Origin: Acidiluteibacter ferrifornacis
Lineage (GTDB): Bacteria > Bacteroidota > Bacteroidia > Flavobacteriales_E > Vicingaceae
Direction of reading: 5' to 3'
DNA: 64,000 bases
NCBI RefSeq assembly: GCF_009909615.1
Contig: NZ_WWNE01000005.1
Location: forward strand, 248,334 to 312,333
A program made the position numbers and the translations under genes. The notes below the pieces were generated by a model. The model was not told the DNA's origin and did no database searches. It saw only the letters and a program-made list of their open reading frames with translations. Numbering within the stretch: position 1 is the first letter of the stretch; each line of letters begins with the position of its first letter. Shown piece by piece: positions 37,218 through 46,034 of this stretch.

Positions 37218-37823
37218 CTAATGTTTGAATCTTCTAAATGTTAAATTAATTCGTGGTTTAGTGATTTTTTTTGATTTTGGTAAAGCGTGTTTCCAAAAAT
37301 GCTGTACTTCACCTTTCATGTCCAATAGGCTACCACCTTCTAAAAACAGTTCGACTTTTTTTCCAGATTCCTTATGCTTAAAGGCAAATTTTCTGGTTGA
37401 ACCTAGACTTAGTGAAGCTATGGAACTATTGTTAACTAATTCAGGCTCATTATCACTATGCCAACCCATTCCTTCTTCTCCGCTGTGGTATAAATTTAAA
37501 AGACAACTGTTGTATTTTGATTCTGTGGCTGCTTCTACTATTTTTTTGAGTTCTAAGAGGGTTGCAGTCCATTTCAAAGCGATTTTTATCGAATTAGAGT
37601 AGGAGTAAGCGAAATTTTCATCAGCATACCAAGCCACTTTTCTCGAGGTAATCACCCGTTTGCCAAATAGCAAAAGTTCATCATGTTTCCAATCAATCTC
37701 TTGCAAAAGTCGTTGAAAATAATTTTCTTGAAGCTGGTGCTCTATTACTTGTTCGTAATAATAGACTTCTCCATCATAGGGCAGAAGATTGATGTTGGCA
37801 TCGAATGGAAATAAAGAATTCAC
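37218..37823 (-). CDS. AlkB-like 2-oxoglutarate/Fe(II) dioxygenase
   Basis: 201 residues. The jelly-roll enzyme's iron ligands are in GMGWHSDNEP (HxD) and WKHALP (distal His), and the 2-oxoglutarate-binding Arg pair is RINLTFR. LNLYHSGEEGMGWHSD is typical of the ABH2/ABH3-like AlkB group that removes methyl groups from 1-methyladenine and 3-methylcytosine. The start is a GTG preceded by AAAGG, 2 nt after the MscS stop. It is the last gene of an ion channel-MscS-AlkB operon. Confidence 0.9.
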   Translation of the reverse strand: MNSLFPFDANINLLPYDGEVYYYEQVIEHQLQENYFQRLLQEIDWKHDELLLFGKRVITSRKVAWYADENFAYSYSNSIKIALKWTATLLELKKIVEAATESKYNSCLLNLYHSGEEGMGWHSDNEPELVNNSSIASLSLGSTRKFAFKHKESGKKVELFLEGGSLLDMKGEVQHFWKHALPKSKKITKPRINLTFRRFKH

Positions 37824-37825
37824 CT

Positions 37826-38737
37826 TTATTTTTTGGTTAATGTTTCTACTTCCAATTTCGGAGATTCTTTAATATAAATATTATTGTTCGAGAAGTTAAT
37901 TTCTCCGTTGGTAGCACTTATTTCTTTTAGAATTTCTTTAAATAGTTTCGATTTCATTCCTCTTCTTCGGTTGTAGGTAACCACATATCTTAATGTATAT
38001 TCTACCCAACTATCTTTAGCAGAAACTGATATCATTGGTTCCGTTTGAGCTTCTTCTAATCGATACTTGTTTCTCAGTGTATCCCACTGTTGATGAGATT
38101 GATTGCTCAAGTCTTCTGCGAATCGCTTACCAATTGCCAGTATGATCTCTTCTGCTTTATCATAATTACTACCATAATCAATGGGTATAATTATTTCATC
38201 CCATAGAAATGGAAAATCTCCCGAGTAGTTGAATACTGGCTCTTTAAGCACATAGCTATTGGCAATAAAAACGATTCTCCCATTGTACAAATCGCCGTTC
38301 ACCCATTCACCAGTTTCCATAATGGTAGTGCGCAGAACACCAATATCCATTACATCTCCTTTAATACCGCCTAGTTGCACTCGGTCGCCTGTTTTGTAAA
38401 ATCCACCAAACATGATGGCAATCCATCCTGCAAATGATGCGATAACTTCCTGCAATGCGAAGGCAACGCCAGCTCCCGCAACACCTAATGCTACCGTTAA
38501 TCCGCCTAGCTTATCACTGAAAACCACAGTTAGTAAAACAATGGTAAGAATATAGCCCAAGAATGAGCTGAATTTTTTGGCCTTATATCTATTTTCATTG
38601 TCTTCAATCTTTGAAAATAATCGGCGTTGAATCCATTTGATAATAATCCAGATTATTGCCACACCAACAGCAATAGTAATTACTTTGCTGACTGTAGGGT
38701 CGTACAATACATTTTTGATATATTCTTGAATTTCCAT
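37826..38737 (-). CDS. MscS-family mechanosensitive channel
   Basis: 303 residues. Two or three membrane helices precede the pore-lining helix GGLTVALGVAGAGVAFALQEVIASFAG, followed by the MscS beta domain (FKTGDRVQLGG-like, here YKTGDRVQLGGIKGDVMDIG) and a mixed alpha/beta vestibule domain. It releases solutes on hypo-osmotic shock. It is placed between a voltage-gated-type channel gene (4-nt gap) and the AlkB gene (2-nt gap). Confidence 0.93.
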   Translation of the reverse strand: MEIQEYIKNVLYDPTVSKVITIAVGVAIIWIIIKWIQRRLFSKIEDNENRYKAKKFSSFLGYILTIVLLTVVFSDKLGGLTVALGVAGAGVAFALQEVIASFAGWIAIMFGGFYKTGDRVQLGGIKGDVMDIGVLRTTIMETGEWVNGDLYNGRIVFIANSYVLKEPVFNYSGDFPFLWDEIIIPIDYGSNYDKAEEIILAIGKRFAEDLSNQSHQQWDTLRNKYRLEEAQTEPMISVSAKDSWVEYTLRYVVTYNRRRGMKSKLFKEILKEISATNGEINFSNNNIYIKESPKLEVETLTKK

Positions 38738-38741
38738 TTAA

Positions 38742-39545
38742 CTATTTCTCATTTTTTGGTTCAAATACCTGCCCACAATTATCACAGAATGCTGCTGCTA
38801 TTCTGTTCTTAGCACCACAATTTTTACAATCTTTCCCTACCTCTTTGGCGTTGGACATTGCGACTGTCACAATTCCGGTAGGCACAGCAATAATGGCATA
38901 ACCAATTATCATAGCTGCTGATGAAATGAATTTACCCAAAACAGTATGCGGAACCAAATCACCATAACCAACTGTGGTAATGGTTACAATTGCCCAGTAG
39001 ATACTTTGAGGTATACTCGTAAAACCTTCTTCACCACCTTCTACTACATAAATCACAGTTCCCATTAGAGTTACTATGGCAATTAGAGCCATGAAAAAAA
39101 TGCTAATCTTGTATAAACTCGACTTGAGCGCTTCAATCAACCCTTGTGCTTCTGTGCTAAATCGAACCAATTTCAATACTCTAAAAACCCTCAATAGTCG
39201 GAAGATTCTTACCACTAATAAATAATGATAACCCACCAAAAAGAAGCTTAGATAAGTAGGAAGTATTGATAATAAATCGACAATTCCCCAAAAGCTAAAA
39301 ATGTATTTGATGGGCTTTGGACTAATCCAGATCCGTATTAAATATTCTAGTGTGAAAATAACTGTTAGGATCCACTCAATGATATAGAATTCAGCTTTGA
39401 AATTAGCCCCCAATTCTGGAACACTTTCTAACATGACTACCATTACCGAAAGCAGAATAATCCACAATAGTATAATATCAAAGTTTCTTCCTGCGCGGGT
39501 ATCCGTACCAAATACAATTCGGTTGAGTTGTTGTCTTAATGTCAT
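38742..39545 (-). CDS. Six-helix potassium channel with C-terminal zinc ribbon
   Basis: 267 residues. The Ion_trans fold has an arginine-rich voltage-sensor helix (VVRIFRLLRVFRVLKLVRF) and the pore filter TTVGYGD. The C-terminus is unusual in carrying a short zinc-ribbon, DCKNCGAKNRIAAAFCDNCGQVF (four cysteines, CxxC...CxxC). It is an inner-membrane, K+-selective, probably voltage-gated channel. First gene of the channel-MscS-AlkB operon. Confidence 0.92.
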   Translation of the reverse strand: MTLRQQLNRIVFGTDTRAGRNFDIILLWIILLSVMVVMLESVPELGANFKAEFYIIEWILTVIFTLEYLIRIWISPKPIKYIFSFWGIVDLLSILPTYLSFFLVGYHYLLVVRIFRLLRVFRVLKLVRFSTEAQGLIEALKSSLYKISIFFMALIAIVTLMGTVIYVVEGGEEGFTSIPQSIYWAIVTITTVGYGDLVPHTVLGKFISSAAMIIGYAIIAVPTGIVTVAMSNAKEVGKDCKNCGAKNRIAAAFCDNCGQVFEPKNEK

Positions 39546-39661
39546 TTAATTAGTTCCATTTTTTGATTTTAAGGAATTGGTTGTTATGCAATTTTACATC
39601 AATCAAACACCAATATCAATAGGTAGGTTCATTTTTAATCAACAAGTAACTATTAGAATAA

Positions 39662-39690
39662 AAAAAGGAGATAAATTACTTTATCTCCTA
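39662..39690 (-). terminator. Rho-independent terminator of the barrel gene
   Basis: On the minus strand, GGAGATAAA / TTTATCTCC with a 4-nt loop and a run of seven T. It lies 20-45 nt downstream of the OmpW-like stop. Confidence 0.88.
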
Positions 39691-39708
39691 ATCTTTAAGT
39701 TTTTGATT

Positions 39709-40224
39709 CTATTGAAAGAAATATTTTAAACCTACTGTAATTGCACCTTGATCGTATTTATCTATTATCAAGTATTTGACTTCTGCGAAAGGCCTTAAGT
39801 TTTCGGTAGCTTTAATGTCTAATCCACCGCCGAAATTGACACCAAGTTCAGTGTCTCCTTCTCGGTCATCATCAAAGGCAGGATGATCATCGTATTTAAC
39901 GCCAACACTTGTAATATTTAGCCCTACTAATCCGTATGGTTGCACGATTTCTTCCGAAGAAAGGAAATAGTAATTTAAATTTACATTGAAGTCATTCCAA
40001 AACCTTCTTTTTTCAAATGGGCCATTTTCGTCAACATTAAAGAAGGAGAAATCTGCGGCCAATGTTGCTTTTTCAGTAATGGCAAATCCTGCTCTTAAAT
40101 CCAATCCTACTTCTTCCACTTCAGATCCGTAATCTAAGCCTACACCTGCACTAAATTGAGCCCTAGCGGTGGTTGTAATCACTAATAATAATCCTGTTAA
40201 TCCTAATAATCTCAGCTTTTTCAT
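39709..40224 (-). CDS. Small outer-membrane beta-barrel (OmpW/porin-like)
   Basis: 171 residues. Signal peptide ending TARAQ, then about eight amphipathic strands with GLDYGSEVEEVGLDLRAG and a final VGLKYFFQ. It is a typical 8-stranded barrel of the outer-membrane beta-barrel protein group. It is 17 nt downstream of a TPR gene and probably co-transcribed. No ligand is indicated. Confidence 0.8.
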   Translation of the reverse strand: MKKLRLLGLTGLLLVITTTARAQFSAGVGLDYGSEVEEVGLDLRAGFAITEKATLAADFSFFNVDENGPFEKRRFWNDFNVNLNYYFLSSEEIVQPYGLVGLNITSVGVKYDDHPAFDDDREGDTELGVNFGGGLDIKATENLRPFAEVKYLIIDKYDQGAITVGLKYFFQ

Positions 40225-40241
40225 TGTGTTAGTTTTGGTTT

Positions 40242-40859
40242 CTACTCTTTTAGTTTAAAACCAGAACGTACAAAGTTGATAAACGAGTCTCTTTCTTCTT
40301 TAGAGGTAAATACACTGAAAATTTGTTGAACAAGTCCTTTTTTGTTTCTTTTTTCTAAGTCTATTTCCCGTTGAATATTTCGAGGCTCTATTTTTTCCCC
40401 TTGTATTTCGTGGTCATGTCTTCCACCTACAAGTTCTTTGCCTTCTTTCAAAGCACTCAATTCGTCCGCTTTCGCAAATTTCTCTTTTGCACTTTCAATA
40501 TAGCCCAACTTTTCTTCTAATAGACCTAAATTGTTGTAAGATACATCATCTAGAGGATCAATTTCAATAGCCATTTTATAATCGATGATTGCTGCTTCTG
40601 TATCTCCAAAACTATCTTTGACAAACGCTCTACTAGAATATCTGTACCCATTTTGGGGTTGTAATTCCACAGCTTTGTCCATATCTCTTAAAGCTTCCTT
40701 TTTCTTTCTTAAGTGCAGGAACGCAACACCTCTTTCGCTGATTAATTCTGCTGCGTCTGGAAAAGAGCTGATTGCCTTATTTAGAAGTTCAATGGCAGCT
40801 TCGTACTTTTGATCTTTTAATAATTCAATTGCCTTGGTGTGATATTTTCTAATCTCCAT
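40242..40859 (-). CDS. TPR-repeat protein
   Basis: 205 residues without a signal peptide. Three or four TPR units (KAIELLKDQKYEAAIELLNKA, LQPQNGYRYSSRAFVKDS, IDPLDDVSYNNLGLLEEK) are followed by a charged tail. A cytoplasmic or peripheral protein-interaction module. First gene of a pair with the barrel gene. Specific partner unknown. Confidence 0.85.
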   Translation of the reverse strand: MEIRKYHTKAIELLKDQKYEAAIELLNKAISSFPDAAELISERGVAFLHLRKKKEALRDMDKAVELQPQNGYRYSSRAFVKDSFGDTEAAIIDYKMAIEIDPLDDVSYNNLGLLEEKLGYIESAKEKFAKADELSALKEGKELVGGRHDHEIQGEKIEPRNIQREIDLEKRNKKGLVQQIFSVFTSKEERDSFINFVRSGFKLKE

Positions 40860-40902
40860 AATTGTAATTTGAACACAAAATTAAGCACTAAAGACTTGTA
40901 AT

Positions 40903-41550
40903 ATGAAAAAAGCATTAATATTAGGATCTACTGGATTAATTGGATCATACGTAGTCGAACAACTCAAAAACGATAGTAGGTATTCAAAAGTAATTTTAGT
41001 AAACAGAAGGGCAACTCATCCAACGCATCCTAAAGTGGAAGAAATCGTTGTTGATTTTAATCATTTGCAGTCTGAGTTCAACCAGTTAGCTATCGATGAA
41101 GTCTTTTGCTGTATAGGCACCACTATAAAAAAGGCTGGGAGTCGTGAAAATTTTAAAGCCGTAGACTATGCTATTCCAGTTCAGTTTGGGAAAATAGCCC
41201 TCCGAAACAAATGGCCTAATTTTGCATTTGTCTCTTCTTTAGGAGCTGATGCGAAAAGTTCTACATTTTATACTAAAGTGAAGGGTGAAGTTGAAGAAAA
41301 ACTCATCGATTTTGGTTTCAAGAACCTTGTAATTGTTCGACCTTCTTTATTGCTAGGAGAGCGAGATGAATTCAGGTTCGGAGAGCGAATAGCACAATTG
41401 GCTTTTTCGGTTTTAGGATTCGTAATGGTTGGTCCACTTAAAAAGTATAAAGCCATTCAAGCTAAACAAGTAGCTAAGTCTATGATTTACTATATGAATC
41501 AGAAGAACTCCAAAATTATTCATGAAAATGATGAATTATTGGCAGTTTAA
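40903..41550 (+). CDS. NAD(P)-binding Rossmann-fold protein (TIP30/HTATIP2-like)
   Basis: 215 residues. The nucleotide-binding loop is LILGSTGLIGSYV. VFCCIGTTIKKAGS and FAFVSSLGADAKSSTFY..VKGEVEE match the short NAD-dependent epimerase/dehydratase-like group. The YxxxK pair is YTKVKGE. It is probably an oxidoreductase of unknown substrate. It lies 26 nt before the NDH-2 gene and is probably co-transcribed. Confidence 0.87.
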   Translation: MKKALILGSTGLIGSYVVEQLKNDSRYSKVILVNRRATHPTHPKVEEIVVDFNHLQSEFNQLAIDEVFCCIGTTIKKAGSRENFKAVDYAIPVQFGKIALRNKWPNFAFVSSLGADAKSSTFYTKVKGEVEEKLIDFGFKNLVIVRPSLLLGERDEFRFGERIAQLAFSVLGFVMVGPLKKYKAIQAKQVAKSMIYYMNQKNSKIIHENDELLAV

Positions 41551-41576
41551 AGGCTTACATTTACCGTCTCAAAGGC

Positions 41577-42854
41577 ATGAATATGAATATTCCAGACGTA
41601 GAAATTCCCAGAATTGTTATAATAGGTGGAGGGTTCGGTGGAGTGACTCTTGCCCAAGACCTAAAGAATAAGAATTTTCAAGTTGTTCTATTAGACAAAA
41701 ACAATTATCACACTTTTCAGCCCCTTTTATATCAAGTAGCAACTGCCGGTTTAGAACCTGACTCTATCGCTTATCCTTTGCGAAAATTATTTGAAGATCA
41801 ACCCAATTTATTTTTTAGATGGGCAGAAGCAAAGTACATTGATACGGCAACCAATATGGTAGAAACTAACATTGGACCCTTATCGTATGATTATTTGGTG
41901 ATAGCGAGTGGTTCTGACACTAATTTTTTTGGATTAAATCAATTGCAAAAAGTCTCGATGACGATGAAAAGTGTCACGGAGGCTTTAGATCTCAGAAGTT
42001 GTATCCTACAAAATTTTGAAAGCGCATTATTGACTTCTGATTTAGAAGAACAAAACAGTTATATGAACTTTGTAATTGTAGGTGCGGGACCTACAGGAGT
42101 AGAGTTAGCTGGAGCTTTAGCTGAATTGAAAAATCAGATATTACCAGGAGATTATCCTGATTTAGATTTAAGGAAAATGAAAATCAATCTGGTAGAGGCT
42201 GCTGATAAAGTTCTGCCTCCGATGTCTAAGCAAGCTTCTGAAAAGGCTGAAATCTATTTGAAAAAACTGGGTGTGAATGTTTGGTTGAACACTGCAGTTG
42301 AAGATTACGATGGAGAGGTTGTAAAAATTAAGAACGGTAAAAGCTTTAAAAGTAAAACGCTGATATGGTCAGCAGGGGTAAAAGGTGCAATTATAGAAGG
42401 TTTAGCTGATGATATTGTAGAAAGAGGACGGTTACAGGTCAATGAATTTAACTTAGTAAAAAATCAAACCAATATTTTTGCTGTAGGCGATGTAGCCTTT
42501 ATGAAAACAGAGGCTTACCCCAAAGGACATCCTATGGTGGCACCTGTGGCCAATCAGCAAGCGGCACATTTAGCCAAAAACCTCGTTGCAATCGCCCAAG
42601 GTAAAAAAACTGTTCCTTTTAAGTATTTCGATAAAGGTTCTATGGCGACCATTGGAAGAAATAGGGCAGTGGTAGATTTACCCCGATTTAGATTTCAGGG
42701 AACTTTCGCTTGGTTTGTTTGGATGTTTATTCATTTAATTTCTTTAGTTGGATTCAGAAATAAAATCGTCACCTTTTTCAATTGGGTATACAATTACTTT
42801 GTCTTCGAGAAGGGTGTTCGCTTAATTATTAGACCCTATTCTCGTAAAAAATAA
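41577..42854 (+). CDS. ndh: Type II NADH dehydrogenase
   Basis: 425 residues. The FAD-binding loop is IIGGGFGGVTLAQ and the NAD(P)H loop is IVGAGPTGVELAG. FQPLLYQVATAGLEPDSIA is characteristic of the NDH-2 family. A C-terminal amphipathic/hydrophobic segment (TFAWFVWMFIHLISLVGF) anchors it to the inner membrane. It passes electrons from NADH to the quinone pool without proton pumping. It follows a Rossmann-fold protein gene. Confidence 0.94.
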   Translation: MNMNIPDVEIPRIVIIGGGFGGVTLAQDLKNKNFQVVLLDKNNYHTFQPLLYQVATAGLEPDSIAYPLRKLFEDQPNLFFRWAEAKYIDTATNMVETNIGPLSYDYLVIASGSDTNFFGLNQLQKVSMTMKSVTEALDLRSCILQNFESALLTSDLEEQNSYMNFVIVGAGPTGVELAGALAELKNQILPGDYPDLDLRKMKINLVEAADKVLPPMSKQASEKAEIYLKKLGVNVWLNTAVEDYDGEVVKIKNGKSFKSKTLIWSAGVKGAIIEGLADDIVERGRLQVNEFNLVKNQTNIFAVGDVAFMKTEAYPKGHPMVAPVANQQAAHLAKNLVAIAQGKKTVPFKYFDKGSMATIGRNRAVVDLPRFRFQGTFAWFVWMFIHLISLVGFRNKIVTFFNWVYNYFVFEKGVRLIIRPYSRKK

Positions 42855-43150
42855 GCTTTTGTTTTCGCTTAAGCGTTTTGATCAAATTGTGCATTTAAAT
42901 AATAGGTCTAACCAGTTTTAAAAGCTTTGGAGGTCTGATAGGCTTATTTAGCTATCACGAATTACGCTGTGCATATTATTGTTCTAATTTCACCTTGAAG
43001 CACTTCATAAATATAAGGGATTTTCTTGTTCTTTTGGCTTGAACCAAAATGAACCAAAAGTTCAAGGCTTTGAGTAATTTAATCGTTAGTGTGTTTGAAA
43101 TTATACAATTAAGTCTTCGATTAAATGCAGCACTTAAATAGGTAATAGAT
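42855..43150. other. 296-bp intergenic region with nested inverted repeats
   Basis: No gene is seen. From 43031 to 43072 lies a compact structured element. CTTTTGG/CCAAAAG (43031-43037, 43054-43060) and CTTGAAC/GTTCAAG (43038-43044, 43060-43066) are inverted repeats, and a GAACCAAAA 9-mer is repeated in tandem (43041-43059). It looks like a member of an interspersed repeat family and could be a transcript end for ndh or the EEP gene. Confidence 0.55.
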
Positions 43151-44269
43151 TTACTCTTTGTCTGATGATCTAGCCTTATCCCAATTAATATATGCTACAA
43201 TAGGGTGGTGGTCACTTAGTTTTTCAGGCAATGTGAAGAATTGTTCAGCAACTAGACCTTCAGAGTGCAGAATATAATCTATTCGAAATGAAGGAAATTT
43301 CCCGATATAGGTTTGTCCAAAACCTCTTCCTGCTTCTAGAAAGGAGTCTTCCAAATCCTTAGCAAGTGCTTGATAAGCATAGGAGGTAGGAGTATCGTTT
43401 AGGTCGCCGCAAACGATTACCTTGTAGGGAGATTTTGCAATACTCTCTTTAATGAGATTTACTTGAGTTTCTCTACGTTGAAATGCCTCTTTCAATTTAT
43501 TCAGCAGCATTTTTTCATTTCCAAAGTAGGTAGAGAAACTATTCGCATAAACATCGTTGATGGTTTTATAATCTACTCGTTCTAGTTTTATAGAAGCTAA
43601 ATGCATATTGTATACCCGAATTATTTCTTTCTCCGTTTTTATATCTGTATAAATGCAAATGTTATGCTCTCCATCATCAAACTTTACACGGCCTCTGTTG
43701 AGAATGGGATACTTGCTAAAAGTAGCAATACCCCATTTGTTGGGTCCTTTTACATAGGAATATTCATCGTGTTTGTAGGTAATGTTGGGGAAGGTCATTA
43801 AGCTATCTAGCGTTTTGAACTCGTAGGTTTTATCTTGGCTAAAATAAAATTCTTGCAAACACAAAATGTCAGCTTTTTCGGTACGAATCAGTCGGAAGAT
43901 ATCGTTTCGAGTATGTTTGTCTTCCTGCCACATGTATAAATCAAACAGGCGAACATTATGGCTCATAATTTTTAAGGCATCAGGAGATGCTTCTTTCATT
44001 TTATTGAGCTGAATCATTTTAGGAATACTTTGATAACCTAAAATCAATACAATCAAAGATAGTACAAATCGAATTCTGCCGACAACCATCCAGCCAATAA
44101 GAAACAGTATGTTTAACAGAATTAATGCAGGAAGCGCTAAACCAAAAAATGCAGGAAACAATACGAAGGAAGGAGAAATATGACTTGCAGCATATCCAAT
44201 CAGCAACGATACCGCTGCCAATATATTCAACAAATAGAATATTGCTCCAAGAAATTTAAACTTCTTCAA
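43151..44269 (-). CDS. Endonuclease/exonuclease/phosphatase-family membrane protein
   Basis: 372 residues. Three N-terminal membrane helices (to about residue 95) are followed by an EEP domain with KIMSHNVRLFD, catalytic Glu in ILCLQEFYF, VCGDLNDTPTSYAYQ and SDHHPIVAY. Members hydrolyse phosphodiesters or phosphoesters of DNA, lipids or others. The membrane anchor suggests an extracytoplasmic active site and perhaps lipid or extracellular DNA substrates. The start is TTG (MKKFKFLG), 19 nt after ribBA, with no nearby in-frame ATG. Confidence 0.87.
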   Translation of the reverse strand: MKKFKFLGAIFYLLNILAAVSLLIGYAASHISPSFVLFPAFFGLALPALILLNILFLIGWMVVGRIRFVLSLIVLILGYQSIPKMIQLNKMKEASPDALKIMSHNVRLFDLYMWQEDKHTRNDIFRLIRTEKADILCLQEFYFSQDKTYEFKTLDSLMTFPNITYKHDEYSYVKGPNKWGIATFSKYPILNRGRVKFDDGEHNICIYTDIKTEKEIIRVYNMHLASIKLERVDYKTINDVYANSFSTYFGNEKMLLNKLKEAFQRRETQVNLIKESIAKSPYKVIVCGDLNDTPTSYAYQALAKDLEDSFLEAGRGFGQTYIGKFPSFRIDYILHSEGLVAEQFFTLPEKLSDHHPIVAYINWDKARSSDKE

Positions 44270-44288
44270 AATAATTAATGAATCGGGT

Positions 44289-45500
44289 TTATTTCTTGTT
44301 TAAACTCAATTTGTGTCCCATTTTTTCCTTTTTGGTTTTAAGATAAAGCTCGTTGTGTTTATTTGAATCTATCTCAAGGCTAATGTTTTCAACGATTTCT
44401 AATTGATATCCAATCAATCCAGTTCTTTTTTGAGGATTATTGGTCATCAACTTCATTTTGGCTACTCCTAGGTCTCTAAGGATTTGGGCACCAATTCCAT
44501 AATCTCTTTCGTCCATTTTAAAGCCTAATTTTAAATTCGCTTCAACAGTGTCGAAACCTTCTTCTTGTAATTTATAGGCTTTTAGTTTATTCAATAGGCC
44601 AATTCCACGACCTTCTTGATTCATGTACACGATTACACCCTTACCTTCCTTTTCAATCATCTCCATTGATTTTTGAAGTTGTGGCCCACAATCACAACGG
44701 CAGGAGCCAAAGATATCTCCTGTGATACAGGAAGAATGCACTCGAACCAATACTGGTTCGTCTTTTTCCCACGTACCTTTGATTAATGCCAAATGTTCTT
44801 GACCATTGGTCAATTGCTTATAGTGGATCAAGTCAAAATTTCCGTGTTCGGTGGGCATTTTTACTTGTACTTGTCTTTCAATTAGCGTTTCGTGTTGAAT
44901 TCTATAAGCAATTAAGTCTTTGATAGAAATCAATTTTAAATCAAATTTTTTGGCAATTTCTTTTAGTTGTGGCAATCGTGCCATGCTTCCATCTTCATTC
45001 AAAATTTCAACTAAAATACCAGCTGGAGAAAACCCTGCCATTCTTGCTAAATCGATAGATGCTTCGGTATGACCTGCTCTTCTTAAAACTCCACCTGGCT
45101 TTGCTCTTAATGGAAAGATATGCCCAGGTCGACCTAGATCTTCAGGTTTAGTGGCTGGATCCGTTAATGCATTTATGGTTTTAGCTCGATCATGCACAGA
45201 AATACCAGTGGTACACCCATGTCCAATTAAATCAACGGAGACAGTAAACTGGGTGTGGTGTAAAACCGTATTATTGGTAACCATCAAGTCTAGTCCCAAT
45301 TCGTCGCATCGGCTTTCTACTAATGGTGCACAAATTAAACCTCTACCATGAGTCGCCATAAAATTGATCATTTCTGGAGTAACGGCTTCAGCAGCAGCAA
45401 TAAAATCTCCTTCATTCTCTCTATCTTCATCATCAACAACGATAATAACTTTACCTTTTTTGATGTCTTCTATTGCTTCTTCAATTGCATTTAATTTCAT
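44289..45500 (-). CDS. ribBA: Bifunctional DHBP synthase / GTP cyclohydrolase II
   Basis: 403 residues, normal length. The N-terminal RibB domain has [12 protein letters not shown] and [12 protein letters not shown]. The C-terminal RibA domain has the zinc-binding [16 protein letters not shown] and [10 protein letters not shown]. The two domains make the two riboflavin precursors from ribulose-5-phosphate and GTP. No FMN riboswitch was recognised upstream. It precedes the EEP gene by 19 nt. Confidence 0.97.
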   Translation of the reverse strand: MKLNAIEEAIEDIKKGKVIIVVDDEDRENEGDFIAAAEAVTPEMINFMATHGRGLICAPLVESRCDELGLDLMVTNNTVLHHTQFTVSVDLIGHGCTTGISVHDRAKTINALTDPATKPEDLGRPGHIFPLRAKPGGVLRRAGHTEASIDLARMAGFSPAGILVEILNEDGSMARLPQLKEIAKKFDLKLISIKDLIAYRIQHETLIERQVQVKMPTEHGNFDLIHYKQLTNGQEHLALIKGTWEKDEPVLVRVHSSCITGDIFGSCRCDCGPQLQKSMEMIEKEGKGVIVYMNQEGRGIGLLNKLKAYKLQEEGFDTVEANLKLGFKMDERDYGIGAQILRDLGVAKMKLMTNNPQKRTGLIGYQLEIVENISLEIDSNKHNELYLKTKKEKMGHKLSLNKK

Positions 45501-45576
45501 GGAAATCGCTTCTTAAATTATGGGTACAAACTTACTTAAAAAATCAGGTTGAGATAGAGAAGAAACAGATAAAGAC

Positions 45577-45584
45577 TACCTTTG
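45577..45584 (+). promoter_or_regulatory. -7 box TACCTTTG of ruvX
   Basis: A perfect TAnnTTTG match, 33 nt before the TTG start assigned to ruvX and overlapping the start of the longest frame (45582). That placement argues against the longer frame being translated. Confidence 0.5.
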
Positions 45585-45617
45585 TTGTCAAAATTTACGA
45601 TCTTCAAAACTATAGCA

Positions 45618-46034
45618 TTGGGAAGAATTATCGCGATTGATTACGGAGCCAAACGAGTAGGTATTGCTGTTACAGATACCTTAAAGATGATAGCAAGTGC
45701 ATTAACAACGGTTGATAATGCTGACTTATGGGACTTTATAGTGAAATATTTGGCGAAAGAAGAGGTGGACATAGTAGTGCTTGGATTACCATTGCGTCTA
45801 AATAACGAATTGTCTGAAATAGAACCTCGCATTCAGAAGTTGATTCGAAAATTAAAGCATGAATACCCACATTTAAAAATAGAACGTCAGGATGAACGGT
45901 TTACTTCTAAACTGGCGGTGAAAGCAATGATAGAAGGGGGGATGAAGAAAAAGCAACGTCAAATTAAAGGGAATATTGATAAGTTAAGTGCGACTTTAAT
46001 TCTTCAAGATTTCTTAGAGCGATGTCATTATTAA
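45618..46034 (+). CDS. ruvX: RuvX/YqgF putative Holliday junction resolvase
   Basis: 138 residues from TTG 45618 (MGRIIAIDYGAKRVGIAVTD), which is the family's normal N-terminus and length. The longer frame starts inside a promoter-like box. Blocks: IDYGAKRVGIAVTD, VVLGLPLR and the RQDERFTSKLA motif, all in an RNase H fold. YqgF proteins act in 16S rRNA processing and are called resolvases by homology. It converges on the DUF3298 gene with a 4-nt overlap. Confidence 0.92.
   Translation: MGRIIAIDYGAKRVGIAVTDTLKMIASALTTVDNADLWDFIVKYLAKEEVDIVVLGLPLRLNNELSEIEPRIQKLIRKLKHEYPHLKIERQDERFTSKLAVKAMIEGGMKKKQRQIKGNIDKLSATLILQDFLERCHY

Noticed and set aside
45582-45617. Longer N-terminus for RuvX
   Set aside because: The upstream TTG overlaps a perfect TAnnTTTG box, and family members begin at the MGRIIAIDYG position.
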